Shown here: positions 33,272 through 43,153 of the stretch, one piece after another
How positions within the stretch are numbered: the stretch's first letter is position 1
Layout: each line of letters opens with the position of its first letter
Assembly (NCBI GenBank): GCA_934099115.1
Contig: CAKOPK010000004.1
Location: 1 to 64,000, forward strand
Source of the DNA: an uncultured Bacilli bacterium
Lineage (GTDB): Bacteria; Bacillota_I; Bacilli_A; RF39; UBA660
Reading direction: 5' to 3'
DNA length: 64,000 nucleotides
Position numbers and translations under genes: made by a program
Notes under the pieces: model-generated
The model's input: the letters and a program-made list of their open reading frames with translations, nothing else
Told to the model about the DNA's origin: nothing
Databases searched by the model: none

Positions 33272-36200
33272 CTAATTTACAACTTCCTTTGGTGTTAATT
33301 CTAAAACTTCATTATCTAATATAGAGTATAGATATAATCTTACAGATTTATTACTAACTTTTTTGATATATCTTCTATAGACATCTAATTGTTTTTGATA
33401 TGCTTTATCTTTTATATTCTTTAATTTATAGTCTATAATTTTAATTTCATCAGGATATTCTAACATTAAATCAATTATACCATGATATTCTGTTTCTTCT
33501 TCCCGAAATATAAACTCTAATTCTTGATATATTTTTGCCTCTTGAAAATTAAATTGCTTTATTAAATTATTTATATAAATATTACTTGCATCAGGTTTTT
33601 TAAAATCTGTTAGTTCTAGCTTTTCGTGTAAATTAGTACCAAATTCTAAGGTTTTTTCTTCTTCATAGCTTAGAATATTTTCAATAGTTTTGGAAGCATG
33701 TTTATTTTCAATAATTTTGAAATCATGTTTATTTTCTCGTAATATTATTTTTTCATCGGTTGTTGCAAAACTTTTTTCGACTTTTTTAGTTAATTCATAA
33801 TCTTTTGTAATATCAATTTCTGCACTCGATATGTATTGCATATAATTTTTTAAATTAAGAGATATTGTATTTATAAAATCATAAAAGGAACGGAATTTTA
33901 TTCCCTCTAAATAAGTAATACTTTTTTTTATTTGATGTTCACTCTTAAAGTTGGGTATTACCATAATCATTTTTTCTTTTGCTCTGGTTAAAGCTACATA
34001 GAATAGACGTACTTTTTCGCTAATTTCTTCCTCATAATAATTCTTTTTTATTAAAGTTTTGATAAATGTAGATGCTACTCCATCTTGATAAAATGGTGTC
34101 ATAATTCCATAATGATTATCGAATAAAAAACGATTTTGTAAGTCTCTTAAATTAAATTTCTTCTTAAAGCCTGCAAAATAACATACTGGAAATTCTAATC
34201 CCTTAGATTTATGAATATTCATGATTTTAACACAATTTCCTTCACTTTTAGCTTCTTTATAACGAATTTCACTTTCATTTTCAGTCATTTCTTCTAAATA
34301 GGTCTTTAAATCACGAATTGTGAAACCTAGGCTTTCCATATTTAGAGATAAATCTAAGAGATGACTAATTCTTACTTTAGCAGCTTCTATATTTCCTACT
34401 AGAATTAGATTCTCATAAAATGCGAATTCATTAATAATTTCTTGTAATAGAGAGTTTGGAGTTTTTAATTCTAAGGATTTTGCCAACTTTTCACATTTTT
34501 TATAAATAGTTGTACTAAATAGATTATGCTCTTTTAAAACATCATAAATTTCTGAATCTTGCATTGACCCCACATAACTTCTAGCAATACTTGTAAAATA
34601 ATAATTTGTTTCTTTACCATAATTTTTATCATATATAGCAAGTATTAAACTAATTATATTTTTGATGATATATATGTCATTTTCATTTATTAAATTACTA
34701 TCTTTATATAATTCTAAAGGAATATGAAAATATTCAAATATTTTTTTATAAAGATTCATTGCACTTCCTCTATCTAGGATAATACAAAAATCATTAAATT
34801 TGGCTTCTCTATTAGAATTTAAATCAAAATCAAATACTTCATAATGGTTATTTATTTTATTTAATATATCTTTTGCTATAATAAAAGCTTCGTATTCATC
34901 ACAACTATATTCTTTGTCAGTATCATCATATTTTAAAATTTCTAAATCATGATTTTCTTTGTTAGCTCCCTCTTTTTCATAAGTATGATTTCCATAGACC
35001 ATAGCATGATTATTTTGATAATTTACACTTCCAATACTTTCTGTCATGATATAGTTAAATATTTCATTTATATTAAATAATACTTCTTCTCGAGAACGAA
35101 AGTTTTTTAATAAATCTATTTTTTCACCATCTAAATGATTGCTGTAATTATCATATTTGTCTTTAAAAATATTGGGGTTGGCATTTCGAAAACGATAAAT
35201 TGATTGTTTAATATCTCCTACCATATAAACATTATTATTTGCTATTGCTTTAATAAATATTTCTTGTAAATCACTAGTATCTTGATATTCATCTATCATT
35301 ATTTCATTAAAATAATATTTTAATTCGTCTCTAACACTATCGAATGTATAAACAATCTTAATAGCCATTTTAGCAATATCTACAAATTCAAATGCTCCAT
35401 TCTTATATTTATATAAATCTAATTTTTCTTCTAATTCCTTAATAATATCAATAATTATAGATACATAATCTTTCGTACTTTCTAATTGTTTTTTTAGTTC
35501 TTCTTCACTATAATATGTTAATTCTATTATTTCTGTAAATGTATTTTTAATATTTTCTTTTAATGATACTCCCTCTTCATCTAAATTACGGAAAGCTGGT
35601 AGTTTTAAATTATTATTACTATGTAAATCATTATATTCATTTGGTTTAAATAATTTATTTACTGCTTCATATAATTTTAAATAATCTTTTTCTTCCATGA
35701 AAGATTCTATTGCATAAATATCTTCTTCTAGGATTTCGGCTAAATTTTTTAAATAATTAAAATATTCTATAAATAATTTATTAATATTTTCAGAATTATA
35801 AAAATTAGGTATATATTTTTCTAAGTATTCTTCTTTATCATATTTTAAATTTAAAGAATCATTAATACTTAATATTGATGCCATAATACTGGAATCATCA
35901 CGGTTTGTAAAATCTCCGATTAATTTTAAAAATCTTTTATCTTTATTTTCATAATATGTCTTAAATATATCTTCTAAAATTTTCTTTTTCTCTAATAAAA
36001 TAATTGAAGAATCAATAATTTTAATTTGTTTAGGGAGACCTAATAAATAATGATATTTTTTTACTATGCTTAAAGCATAGGCATCAAATGTAGTAATATA
36101 AGCCGAATTAATATATTCTAGTTGGTCTTTTAGACCTGCTTTTTTTATTTTTTTACGAATACGCATAGCCATTTCTCCTGCTGCTTCATTGGTAAATGTT

Positions 36201-36355
36201 AGCATTAAAATCTTTCGAATGTCTACTCCTTCTTTTAGTTTCCTTAAAACACGTTCTGATAGTACGGCTGTTTTTCCACTTCCTGCTCCTGCTGAAACTA
36301 TAATATTACTGCCTTCTTGATTAATTGCTAATGCTTGTTCTTCCGTCCAATTCAT
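33272..36355 (-). CDS. addA: ATP-dependent helicase/nuclease subunit A (AddA)
   Basis: 1,027 residues from the ATG at 36355 (AGGAGG eight bases upstream; the GTG three codons before overlaps that site). A UvrD-type helicase with SAGAGSGKTAV motif I (about 21-31), FDAYALSIV, MIDEYQDTSDLQ motif II, VGDIKQSIYRFR motif III, HKSKGLEFPV and VALTRAKEKM motif VI, followed by a RecB-type nuclease GIIDLMLEYPDEIKIIDYK. With AddB it processes double-strand breaks for recombination. Slightly shorter than Bacillus AddA. It overlaps the end of addB by 35 bases. Confidence 0.94.
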   Translation of the reverse strand: MNWTEEQALAINQEGSNIIVSAGAGSGKTAVLSERVLRKLKEGVDIRKILMLTFTNEAAGEMAMRIRKKIKKAGLKDQLEYINSAYITTFDAYALSIVKKYHYLLGLPKQIKIIDSSIILLEKKKILEDIFKTYYENKDKRFLKLIGDFTNRDDSSIMASILSINDSLNLKYDKEEYLEKYIPNFYNSENINKLFIEYFNYLKNLAEILEEDIYAIESFMEEKDYLKLYEAVNKLFKPNEYNDLHSNNNLKLPAFRNLDEEGVSLKENIKNTFTEIIELTYYSEEELKKQLESTKDYVSIIIDIIKELEEKLDLYKYKNGAFEFVDIAKMAIKIVYTFDSVRDELKYYFNEIMIDEYQDTSDLQEIFIKAIANNNVYMVGDIKQSIYRFRNANPNIFKDKYDNYSNHLDGEKIDLLKNFRSREEVLFNINEIFNYIMTESIGSVNYQNNHAMVYGNHTYEKEGANKENHDLEILKYDDTDKEYSCDEYEAFIIAKDILNKINNHYEVFDFDLNSNREAKFNDFCIILDRGSAMNLYKKIFEYFHIPLELYKDSNLINENDIYIIKNIISLILAIYDKNYGKETNYYFTSIARSYVGSMQDSEIYDVLKEHNLFSTTIYKKCEKLAKSLELKTPNSLLQEIINEFAFYENLILVGNIEAAKVRISHLLDLSLNMESLGFTIRDLKTYLEEMTENESEIRYKEAKSEGNCVKIMNIHKSKGLEFPVCYFAGFKKKFNLRDLQNRFLFDNHYGIMTPFYQDGVASTFIKTLIKKNYYEEEISEKVRLFYVALTRAKEKMIMVIPNFKSEHQIKKSITYLEGIKFRSFYDFINTISLNLKNYMQYISSAEIDITKDYELTKKVEKSFATTDEKIILRENKHDFKIIENKHASKTIENILSYEEEKTLEFGTNLHEKLELTDFKKPDASNIYINNLIKQFNFQEAKIYQELEFIFREEETEYHGIIDLMLEYPDEIKIIDYKLKNIKDKAYQKQLDVYRRYIKKVSNKSVRLYLYSILDNEVLELTPKEVVN

Positions 36356-38666
36356 CTTTTTCACCTCCTAATATAACTTCATCATTTTTAGTATGATAAC
36401 ATATATCTTTAAATTTACAGTAAGTACATGATACATTTTTTCCTTTTACTACTTTAGGATTTATCACAAATTCACCATTCATAATACTCGCTAAACCTTC
36501 TTCTATTTTATTATCTACTACACTTATTAAATCTTCCATTTCTTCTTGAGATAATACTTTAGCACCACTGTATAAGCTTCCATCTTTCTTAAAACGTAAT
36601 CCTTTAATCATTTTACTATCTAAATAATTTTCATCTAATAATTCTAATATTTTTTCATCACTATTAGAAAAGCCTTGTAATCTTAAATTTTCTTTTTTTA
36701 CCTCTTCGATGCTTTTTTTGTGATTAATAGGCATTACTCCACTTAGTACTTTTTCTAGATAAAATCCTGCGATTATAGAATCTTTAAAACGTTCCGATTT
36801 CTTTAATAAGTATAAGTATATAGGCAATTGAAGATTTAGGCCATATTCTAAAGTATCTAAAGATATACTTTTATTACCAGTTTTATAGTCTACGACTGCT
36901 AGAACTTCTTTTCCATTATAAGTTGTATACATAACTTTATCTATAAACCCTTTAAATGTGATATTTATATCATTATAATCTTTGTATACATATAATTCAT
37001 TTTCAAATAAATATTCTTTTAATTTACTTTCATTTTCTTTTTCTTTTAAATATTTTAAAACAAATTCTAATTCTTTGGCTAGCAATTCTAAATAAAATAA
37101 CTCTTTACTAGTTAGTTCATAATCATTATCTTTAACAAATTTAATAATCTCTGTTTCGATAGATATTTCTTTTGTTATTCCTAATTCTAATATATGATGG
37201 GTAATTGAACCTACAATACTTTTAAAACTATTAGAATAAATATTTAATCCTAAAATATTACTTAAATAATAATGAAAACTACATTCATAAAACATTTCTA
37301 GACTGGTATAAGAAAGAGATAATCCTTCTTTTAATTGTTCTTGAAGTTTTAATTTATTAATACCTTTAAATGTATTATTATATTTTTTATAGGGAATATC
37401 TAAATTGTTATGCAGTAGTATTAAAGAATCATTCACAGTATTAAACTTATATAAATCATCTAAATCTTTTGCATATTTTAATTCACTATTTAGTTTAGAA
37501 TATATTACATGATAATCTAGTTTTATCTTTTCTATATTAATATCTAATAAATCTAATAGAAATGATGGATAATTTGCTCCATTTTCACCATATAGTTTAT
37601 ATGTAATTGTTAAATGGTTGATGTTTTTAATGCTTTCTATTATCTTGTTATTTGCTAATATATTTTTTTCTACTGAAGTATCTATTTGTAGTTTTGCTTT
37701 TATTTCATCTTTTAAATAATCATCATCTTTTATAATCTTAGGAATAGAATTAATATTAAATCCTAATAAAAAAACATAATCATTATCATTAAAACAATCA
37801 TATAAATCACAGACTTCTATTGATTTTTCATATCTTATACTCTTTACTTTAGCTTTTTTTAAATCATCTATAATAAAAGATTTACGAATTTTTTTATCTC
37901 TTACTAAAACAGAGCGATTAATAATTGTTATTAGATCACCTATATCTTGATATTTTTCTTTTAATTTTTCAATATTATCTTTAATAGATAGTTCATCATA
38001 AGAATTTAAAAATTCTTTAGCTATTAAAGTACTATAAAAAGAGTTTTCACTTTCTATGGCAAGTGGTATTTTATATAAAGAAAAATAATATTTTAGAGTT
38101 TTAGAATATTCATTTCCAGCGATAATTTTGATATTATCAATGTTTATATTTTGATATAATAATTCACTAATTTCATTTACTACATATTCTACTTCTTCGG
38201 AAATGTTTTTGGCTTCTAATACCCTGGGAATAAAAGATTTATGTTCATATTTTAATTCATATGGAATACCCTCTAATATCTTTTGTTCTTCTAAGCTTAA
38301 AAAAGAACTACCATATACAATAACTTTTTGCTTTTTAATGTAGGTGATAAAATTAGAAGTTATTTTTAATAATTTATTTTCTTCTAACTCTCTTTTTAAT
38401 TTATTTAAAAATTGTACTTTCTCTTCGTCTAGATCTTTTAAATAATACATGTTTTTTATGTATATTTTAGCTAGTTCTAAAGGCACTTGATAATTAATCA
38501 TGATATATTCTAAAGTCTTATTATCATAGTCAAATATTAGTTTTCTTTTTAGTTCATCAAAATTAAAAAATTTTATTCTTATTAGACGATGGTCTTCGCT
38601 TAATTTTCTTAATATTGCTTTTTTATTACTATCACTACAAATAATAATTATATTTTCATTCTTCAT
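36321..38666 (-). CDS. addB: AddB-like helicase-nuclease subunit
   Basis: 781 residues, much shorter than the about 1,160 of Bacillus AddB, so the inactive helicase half is reduced. The C-terminal PD-(D/E)XK nuclease is recognisable (AVVDYKTGN), with an iron-sulfur ligand set formed by FYECSFHYYL and the late CTYCKFKDIC. No P-loop is visible at the N-terminus (IIIICSDSNKKAILRKL replaces the Walker loop). It should form the partner strand nuclease of AddA, and overlap with addA supports that. It is transcribed first in the pair. PD-(D/E)XK exonuclease of a different AddB subclass is another valid name. Confidence 0.82.
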   Translation of the reverse strand: MKNENIIIICSDSNKKAILRKLSEDHRLIRIKFFNFDELKRKLIFDYDNKTLEYIMINYQVPLELAKIYIKNMYYLKDLDEEKVQFLNKLKRELEENKLLKITSNFITYIKKQKVIVYGSSFLSLEEQKILEGIPYELKYEHKSFIPRVLEAKNISEEVEYVVNEISELLYQNINIDNIKIIAGNEYSKTLKYYFSLYKIPLAIESENSFYSTLIAKEFLNSYDELSIKDNIEKLKEKYQDIGDLITIINRSVLVRDKKIRKSFIIDDLKKAKVKSIRYEKSIEVCDLYDCFNDNDYVFLLGFNINSIPKIIKDDDYLKDEIKAKLQIDTSVEKNILANNKIIESIKNINHLTITYKLYGENGANYPSFLLDLLDINIEKIKLDYHVIYSKLNSELKYAKDLDDLYKFNTVNDSLILLHNNLDIPYKKYNNTFKGINKLKLQEQLKEGLSLSYTSLEMFYECSFHYYLSNILGLNIYSNSFKSIVGSITHHILELGITKEISIETEIIKFVKDNDYELTSKELFYLELLAKELEFVLKYLKEKENESKLKEYLFENELYVYKDYNDINITFKGFIDKVMYTTYNGKEVLAVVDYKTGNKSISLDTLEYGLNLQLPIYLYLLKKSERFKDSIIAGFYLEKVLSGVMPINHKKSIEEVKKENLRLQGFSNSDEKILELLDENYLDSKMIKGLRFKKDGSLYSGAKVLSQEEMEDLISVVDNKIEEGLASIMNGEFVINPKVVKGKNVSCTYCKFKDICYHTKNDEVILGGEKDELDGRTSISN

Positions 38667-38820
38667 AATATTTTTATCCTTTTCCTATAACCTATTTTAC
38701 CATAAATATTGCTTTTAGAAAATAATCACTTTTTACCATTTACTATTTTTATTTATACAAAAAATAGAACAAACTGGACTAAAATTGCCAGTCTATTTGT
38801 CAATTTAAAAGAAAAAGAAA

Positions 38821-38848
38821 ACAAATCCAGATTATTTCTAGATTTGTT
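38821..38848 (-). terminator. Terminator of tRNA-Asn
   Basis: ACAAATCCAGA and TCTAGATTTGT form an 11-bp stem with one G-U on the minus transcript, followed by TTTTCTTTTTC. Confidence 0.75.
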
Positions 38849-38858
38849 AATATTCAAA

Positions 38859-38934
38859 TGGCGCCTGTTGTAGGACTCGAACCTACGACCTAACGGTTAA
38901 CAGCCGTGCGCTCTACCGACTGAGCTAAACAGGC
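38859..38934 (-). tRNA. tRNA-Asn(GTT)
   Basis: 76 nt with encoded CCA (TGG at 38859-38861 on the plus strand). Acceptor arms GCCTGTT/AACAGGC pair perfectly, the anticodon loop is CTGTTAA with anticodon GTT at 38899-38901, and the T arm is GTAGG-TTCGAGT-CCTAC. It has a consensus promoter and its own terminator. Confidence 0.97.
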
Positions 38935-38953
38935 AAATTCAAATTACTCTTTG

Positions 38954-38982
38954 ATTATAGTAAATATTATGCTATTTGTCAA
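38954..38982 (-). promoter_or_regulatory. Consensus sigma-A promoter of tRNA-Asn
   Basis: TTGACA (38977-38982), 17-base spacer, TATAAT (38954-38959) on the minus strand: a full match to the consensus. Confidence 0.9.
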
Positions 38983-39006
38983 TACTTTTATACTAAAAAA
39001 ATAAAA

Positions 39007-39024
39007 AACCTCTCTATGAAGGTT
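39007..39024 (-). terminator. Probable terminator after the VirB2-like pilin gene
   Basis: AACCT and AGGTT form a short stem with T-rich sequence downstream on the minus strand, 19 bases after the stop at 39043. Confidence 0.45.
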
Positions 39025-39042
39025 CTTTATTTAATATATTAA

Positions 39043-39429
39043 TTATTTGGCTGTACAACCGTCTTCTGATAATGTACCTTTACATTGAGCTTTAGCAGCT
39101 GCTTCACACTTTCCTGGACTAGAAATACATGTAGAACATACTGAATATTCAGCTTTTAAATCATTGAAGCTGCCAACCATCTTAAAGATAGCTCCTACTA
39201 AAGTTGGTACAAAGAATATGAATACACCTGCTACAGCACGCATTGCAAGACTCTTAATTGATTTTTTAATTTCGTCATCTTTACTTGCTACTACAGCTTT
39301 TCCTAAATCAATAATACCAAAAACAATAATTATGATAGGAATTACAATCTTAAAAACAGTTAAAACATATCCTAAAAGTTGCCAAATACTCCATAAATCA
39401 GTACAAGGAGCAGCATCCATTATTAACAT
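39043..39429 (-). CDS. VirB2-like pilin candidate in the Tad-like locus
   Basis: 128 residues. After MLIMDAAPC come two membrane helices (about 14-42 and 60-80) separated by VVASKDDEIKKSIKSLAMR. A Cys-containing tail (CSTCISSPGKC...C) follows. The module is almost the same as in the protein at 24813 (VLANKDDEIKKSAKSLIRR), linking this locus to the VirB4 locus. Size and topology fit a T4SS VirB2/TrbC-type pilin rather than a Flp prepilin; no Flp-type G/E cleavage site is visible. GAGGA precedes the ATG and a very strong promoter lies between it and tadC, as expected for an abundant subunit. Confidence 0.65.
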   Translation of the reverse strand: MLIMDAAPCTDLWSIWQLLGYVLTVFKIVIPIIIIVFGIIDLGKAVVASKDDEIKKSIKSLAMRAVAGVFIFFVPTLVGAIFKMVGSFNDLKAEYSVCSTCISSPGKCEAAAKAQCKGTLSEDGCTAK

Positions 39430-39457
39430 ATTTATTCCTCGCTTTCTCTATATCTTA

Positions 39458-39486
39458 ATTTTAACTTAACAAAGCTTTCTTGTCAA
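39458..39486 (-). promoter_or_regulatory. Strong sigma-A promoter of the pilin-like gene
   Basis: TTGACA (39481-39486), 17-base spacer, TAAAAT (39458-39463) on the minus strand, within the 81 bases between tadC and the pilin-like gene. Confidence 0.8.
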
Positions 39487-39510
39487 GTTTTTCGCTATAT
39501 TTCTGTAAAA

Positions 39511-40299
39511 TTATAGATTCATAATTAATAAAACTGCTAATACTAGTAATATCATTACTCCAATACCTGTTGTAATTAACATACTCATGGTTTTACTTTC
39601 CATTTTATCTAGACGATTTTTATATTTTGTTTCTCTTGCTTTTTGTTGTAGATTAGATATTGTTTTAGAAAACGCTAATAATTGCTCTTGTTTTCTCTCC
39701 TGTCTACCTAGACTTAAACGATATAAAAGTCGCATCATACGCATGGAATCACGAACTGGGTATTGTTTTGCAAAATTCATATACGGTTCAATAGTATCAT
39801 TACCAGCATTAATTTCATTTATTAATTCTTTTAAACCATCTTTAAATATTTCGGGAGCATCTTCTAAAGATTTACCCATTGCTACCGGTACTGTGTAGTG
39901 TTGGATTAGGATTTCTAATCCCTTTAAATAGTAAGGAAGCATTGTATCAATTTCATGTAAGTGTTTTTTATAATAACTTTTTAATTTTAAATAATCTAGC
40001 TTAAAAAAGCCAAAACCTGCAAGTAAACAAACTAGAAAATAAACATAAGACATATTTTTTAGTAATAAGCAAAAGACAACTAATATAATTATTAGTGCAC
40101 TTTGAATTCTTTTATTAAATAATATATCTGGATTGACGGAATCGCCAAATTTGGCTTTTACATAAAAGTCATAGTCACTTTCTTTTAATTTTCTTAAATA
40201 TATTTCATTATCTGCGATTAATTTACTAATACTTATCTTACCACTTTTTGTCATAATATAGAATATAATAACCGCTACAATTGTTATTTCTATTTGCAT
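39511..40299 (-). CDS. TadC-like type II secretion F domain protein
   Basis: 262 residues: an N-terminal membrane segment, two more at about 66-97, a cytoplasmic T2SSF-type helical domain (KHLHEIDTMLPYYLKGLEILIQHYTVPVAMGKSLEDAPEIFKD; LLYRLSLGRQERKQEQLL) and a final pair of membrane residues (ITTGIGVMILLVLAVLLIM). This is TadC/GspF architecture: a platform protein that works with CpaF. Its ATG overlaps the stop of tadB by one base. The similarity is in architecture and helix motifs, not in a diagnostic catalytic residue. Confidence 0.75.
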   Translation of the reverse strand: MQIEITIVAVIIFYIMTKSGKISISKLIADNEIYLRKLKESDYDFYVKAKFGDSVNPDILFNKRIQSALIIILVVFCLLLKNMSYVYFLVCLLAGFGFFKLDYLKLKSYYKKHLHEIDTMLPYYLKGLEILIQHYTVPVAMGKSLEDAPEIFKDGLKELINEINAGNDTIEPYMNFAKQYPVRDSMRMMRLLYRLSLGRQERKQEQLLAFSKTISNLQQKARETKYKNRLDKMESKTMSMLITTGIGVMILLVLAVLLIMNL

Positions 40300-41195
40300 T
40301 ATTCTACCCCCACATCATCATTATAATATTTCTCACCTGTTAATAAGAAATAACAGTTAATAATAATAATTGCATGTAAAACAATGTGAACATACCAAAT
40401 ATTTAATAATGCTAGATAACTTTTTTTTCCTAATAATACCTGCATTACTAATACTAGTAAGAATAATACTAAAGCAAAGGTAATAAACTTCGTATGGAAT
40501 TGTTTACGATCCATTTGGTCTCTATAAACACCTTCTACTAAAGCATCAATATCCATACTCATGTTTTCTAGAGCTTCTCCACTATCTTTGGCACCTTCTT
40601 TAGTTATTTGTAAAAATAATTGATGCATATTTTTAACCATATAATAAGGGTATTTTTCGTTAAAGTATTCAATAGATTCATCAATAGTACCATTTTGATA
40701 AGACATATTAATCATTGTTTTAACATCTTCTAAAACTGGGTCTTCTAGAATTCCAGAATCTCTTACTCCTTCTAGGGACTTAACGAAACTCTGAGTAGTA
40801 TTAAATTCCATGATAACGTTAGTCGTATAAACTTGGATTTGTTCAAATATGTACTCACTATAAATTCTTTTGCTACGAAGCCAAGCAAGATAAGGAATGA
40901 AAGCAATAGCTATGCCTGTATAAATAATAACTACTATTAAATTATAAAAATATAAAAAGGCAATAGCAGCGGCAAGCCCTCCTATAATTGCTATTTGTAG
41001 AACATAATCTTTTACAGTATACTCCTGTTTTAGTTCTTTCATTTTTTTACTAATTGTTTGAAAACTATATGGTGCATACTTTTCATAAATAATTCCAAAT
41101 CTTGATTTAAAGAAATTATAAAAAGTTTCACTACCATCATTTTGTCTATATATAATTACAAATATTGCAATAGAAAATAAAATAACTAATACCAT
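40299..41195 (-). CDS. TadB-like inner-membrane platform protein
   Basis: 298 residues: N-terminal membrane helix (1-16), a pair at about 68-105, a cytoplasmic domain with FEQIQVYTTNVIMEFNTTQSFVKSLEGV and DIDALVEGVYRDQMDRKQ, then two C-terminal helices (about 235-290). This layout matches TadB of Tad/Flp machines. GGGAGG precedes the ATG, and it is one base from tadC and 16 from cpaF. It should form with TadC the membrane platform driven by the ATPase. Confidence 0.75.
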   Translation of the reverse strand: MVLVILFSIAIFVIIYRQNDGSETFYNFFKSRFGIIYEKYAPYSFQTISKKMKELKQEYTVKDYVLQIAIIGGLAAAIAFLYFYNLIVVIIYTGIAIAFIPYLAWLRSKRIYSEYIFEQIQVYTTNVIMEFNTTQSFVKSLEGVRDSGILEDPVLEDVKTMINMSYQNGTIDESIEYFNEKYPYYMVKNMHQLFLQITKEGAKDSGEALENMSMDIDALVEGVYRDQMDRKQFHTKFITFALVLFLLVLVMQVLLGKKSYLALLNIWYVHIVLHAIIIINCYFLLTGEKYYNDDVGVE

Positions 41196-41211
41196 GTAAG
41201 TACCTCCCTTT

Positions 41212-42300
41212 TTATAAAGTTTCTATATTTTCTGTTTTTTTATCATTTAAATGGAATAAATCTTCTTCTAATATTACTCCTTGAATAGAAAGATAACTTC
41301 TTAAATGTTTGGTTGGATTATTAATTGTAAAGTTACCATCCAGTGTTTTTTGATAAATAGTATTAACTTGAGGTTTGTTATCTTCATCAACATAGAATTC
41401 ACATATCTCCATAATCTCACGTTGAAATCTTCCAAGCTTTTCACTCATGTATCCTTTTACATAGATACCAATTTGAACGTATCGATGAATTGTTGTAATA
41501 AATTGTTCTACATCAATGTTAGACTCAATTAAACTATACATACGCATTGGTATTAAAGCTGCTTTATCTGAGTGGATAGTCGATATAATGTGGTGACCTG
41601 AAGAAATAGAGTTACGTACTGCCATAACGGCTTCCGCACTACGAACCTCGGATAGTAAAATCCATATTGGGTTTTGTCTCATACAAGTAACTAATACATC
41701 TGAATAAGAAGCAATATTATTTGTTTTCATAGCTACTATATCACGATGTGGGAAGATACGGTCTAGATGTAGTTCTAGTGTATCTTCAATAGTAATAATT
41801 TTTTCATTTTCTTTAGTCGTGCTTGCTAAATATTTAACTAACTCTGTTTTACCAGAACCAGTCTCTCCACTTACAATAATATTGGCATGTCCTTGAACGC
41901 ACTTGAGTAAGAAATCTAGTAAATCAGCACTAACATATTCTTCTTTTAATAATTTATCACGGTTTAAACGAATTTTTGCTGGAGTTTTACGTATAACTAA
42001 TGCTACTCCATTCGTGGCAATCGATTCATGGACGAAATTAAGACGTAATTCTGTACTTTCAGCATCTAAAAAAGGATGTGCCATGTTGAATGTTTTTCCC
42101 ATTACATTAGAACATTGGAATGCTAGCTTTTCTATTAATGCGTTATTAATTTCAGGTCTATCTACACGATAAACTCCTTTAGTTAACGATTTAAGCCATA
42201 CTTGTCCCCCATTACTATACGAAATATCGGTAATATCATCTATATCGATAAATTCTTTTAGTGGTCCAAAGTCTATTTGAGAAAATATTGCATCATTCAT
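41212..42300 (-). CDS. CpaF/TadA-like secretion ATPase
   Basis: 362 residues. After an N-terminal domain (1-90) come Walker A GETGSGKT (145-152), an Asp box, Walker B-like ILLSEVRSAEA and His box GHHIISTIHS. These are the hallmarks of the VirB11/CpaF family of hexameric ATPases that drive pilus assembly. The Glu in LLSEVR is kept although the usual DRI preceding it is PIWI. It is followed by tadB and tadC, so this is a Tad-type unit. The family also includes VirB11, which bears on the link with the VirB4 locus. Confidence 0.88.
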   Translation of the reverse strand: MNDAIFSQIDFGPLKEFIDIDDITDISYSNGGQVWLKSLTKGVYRVDRPEINNALIEKLAFQCSNVMGKTFNMAHPFLDAESTELRLNFVHESIATNGVALVIRKTPAKIRLNRDKLLKEEYVSADLLDFLLKCVQGHANIIVSGETGSGKTELVKYLASTTKENEKIITIEDTLELHLDRIFPHRDIVAMKTNNIASYSDVLVTCMRQNPIWILLSEVRSAEAVMAVRNSISSGHHIISTIHSDKAALIPMRMYSLIESNIDVEQFITTIHRYVQIGIYVKGYMSEKLGRFQREIMEICEFYVDEDNKPQVNTIYQKTLDGNFTINNPTKHLRSYLSIQGVILEEDLFHLNDKKTENIETL

Positions 42301-42335
42301 TTAGACACCTCCTTTTTATATATATTCTTTTAATT

Positions 42336-43133
42336 TTATTGTACAACTTCGTCAGGGATATCTGAAGTATATTTTAATACTTCATTTCTTAAATATTCAC
42401 TTGTTACTTTTGTTTCCCCTACTGTTGATGTATAAGTTTTATTGCCTGGTACTGGAACTAAAGTAACATTATTTAAATATGTTGCTTTTGCTAATAATAA
42501 ATATAGCTCTGATGGAACAGCAAATAATAATTCTGCTGGAACGCCAGTTTGAGTAGTTGCAAATACACTATTACCACTGCTATCGCGAACGTCTAAGATT
42601 GGTAATTTAGAAATAAATCTACCATATATTAACTTGCCGTCTGTAGATTGCATTTTTACATATAAATCAATATAATCTCCAGGGTACATTGAATTACCAT
42701 ATGTGGTATGTAAATCAACTGGCAAACTAACTGGTGAGTAACCATCAGGCATATCATTAAATACATTATTACTTATCGTATTACAAAGAGCAACTTGTTC
42801 TGTATAAAAGAATCCTCCCGTAGGAATACTAGTTCCGGTTTTAACACAATAAGGTTTTTCTGTACTTATAATATTATTTATATTTGTAATAAGAGTTTTG
42901 CTAGAGCTTACAAAAGATTGTAGTACTTCAATATTTCCTACGCTATCTTTTGTAATTTCACTGGTAGCAGTTAAACTCTTTTTGGCATAAGGTATTGATA
43001 CTGTGTTAATTGCTTTCTTTACTTGATAATTATAACCTACATAAAGAACTATAATACCTAATAAGACACCTAAAATAGTAACGGTATTTTTATTTGATAA
43101 AAATCTTTTAAAAGTAGCCACTATATTTCCCAT
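42336..43133 (-). CDS. CpaB/RcpC-like SAF-domain protein
   Basis: 265 residues: one N-terminal membrane helix (about 18-35), then SIPYAKKSLTATSEITKDSVGNIEV, the SAF start, and a second part with VSLPVDLHTTYGNSMYPGDYIDLYVKM that is typical of CpaB/RcpC proteins of Flp pilus loci (VxLxVD...G...PGDxVDv). Such proteins sit outside the membrane and may stabilise the pilus or its exit. Location in front of cpaF agrees. Two Cys (about 95 and 116) could form a disulfide. Confidence 0.75.
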   Translation of the reverse strand: MGNIVATFKRFLSNKNTVTILGVLLGIIVLYVGYNYQVKKAINTVSIPYAKKSLTATSEITKDSVGNIEVLQSFVSSSKTLITNINNIISTEKPYCVKTGTSIPTGGFFYTEQVALCNTISNNVFNDMPDGYSPVSLPVDLHTTYGNSMYPGDYIDLYVKMQSTDGKLIYGRFISKLPILDVRDSSGNSVFATTQTGVPAELLFAVPSELYLLLAKATYLNNVTLVPVPGNKTYTSTVGETKVTSEYLRNEVLKYTSDIPDEVVQ

Positions 43134-43153
43134 TTTTATCCTCCTTCACTTTA

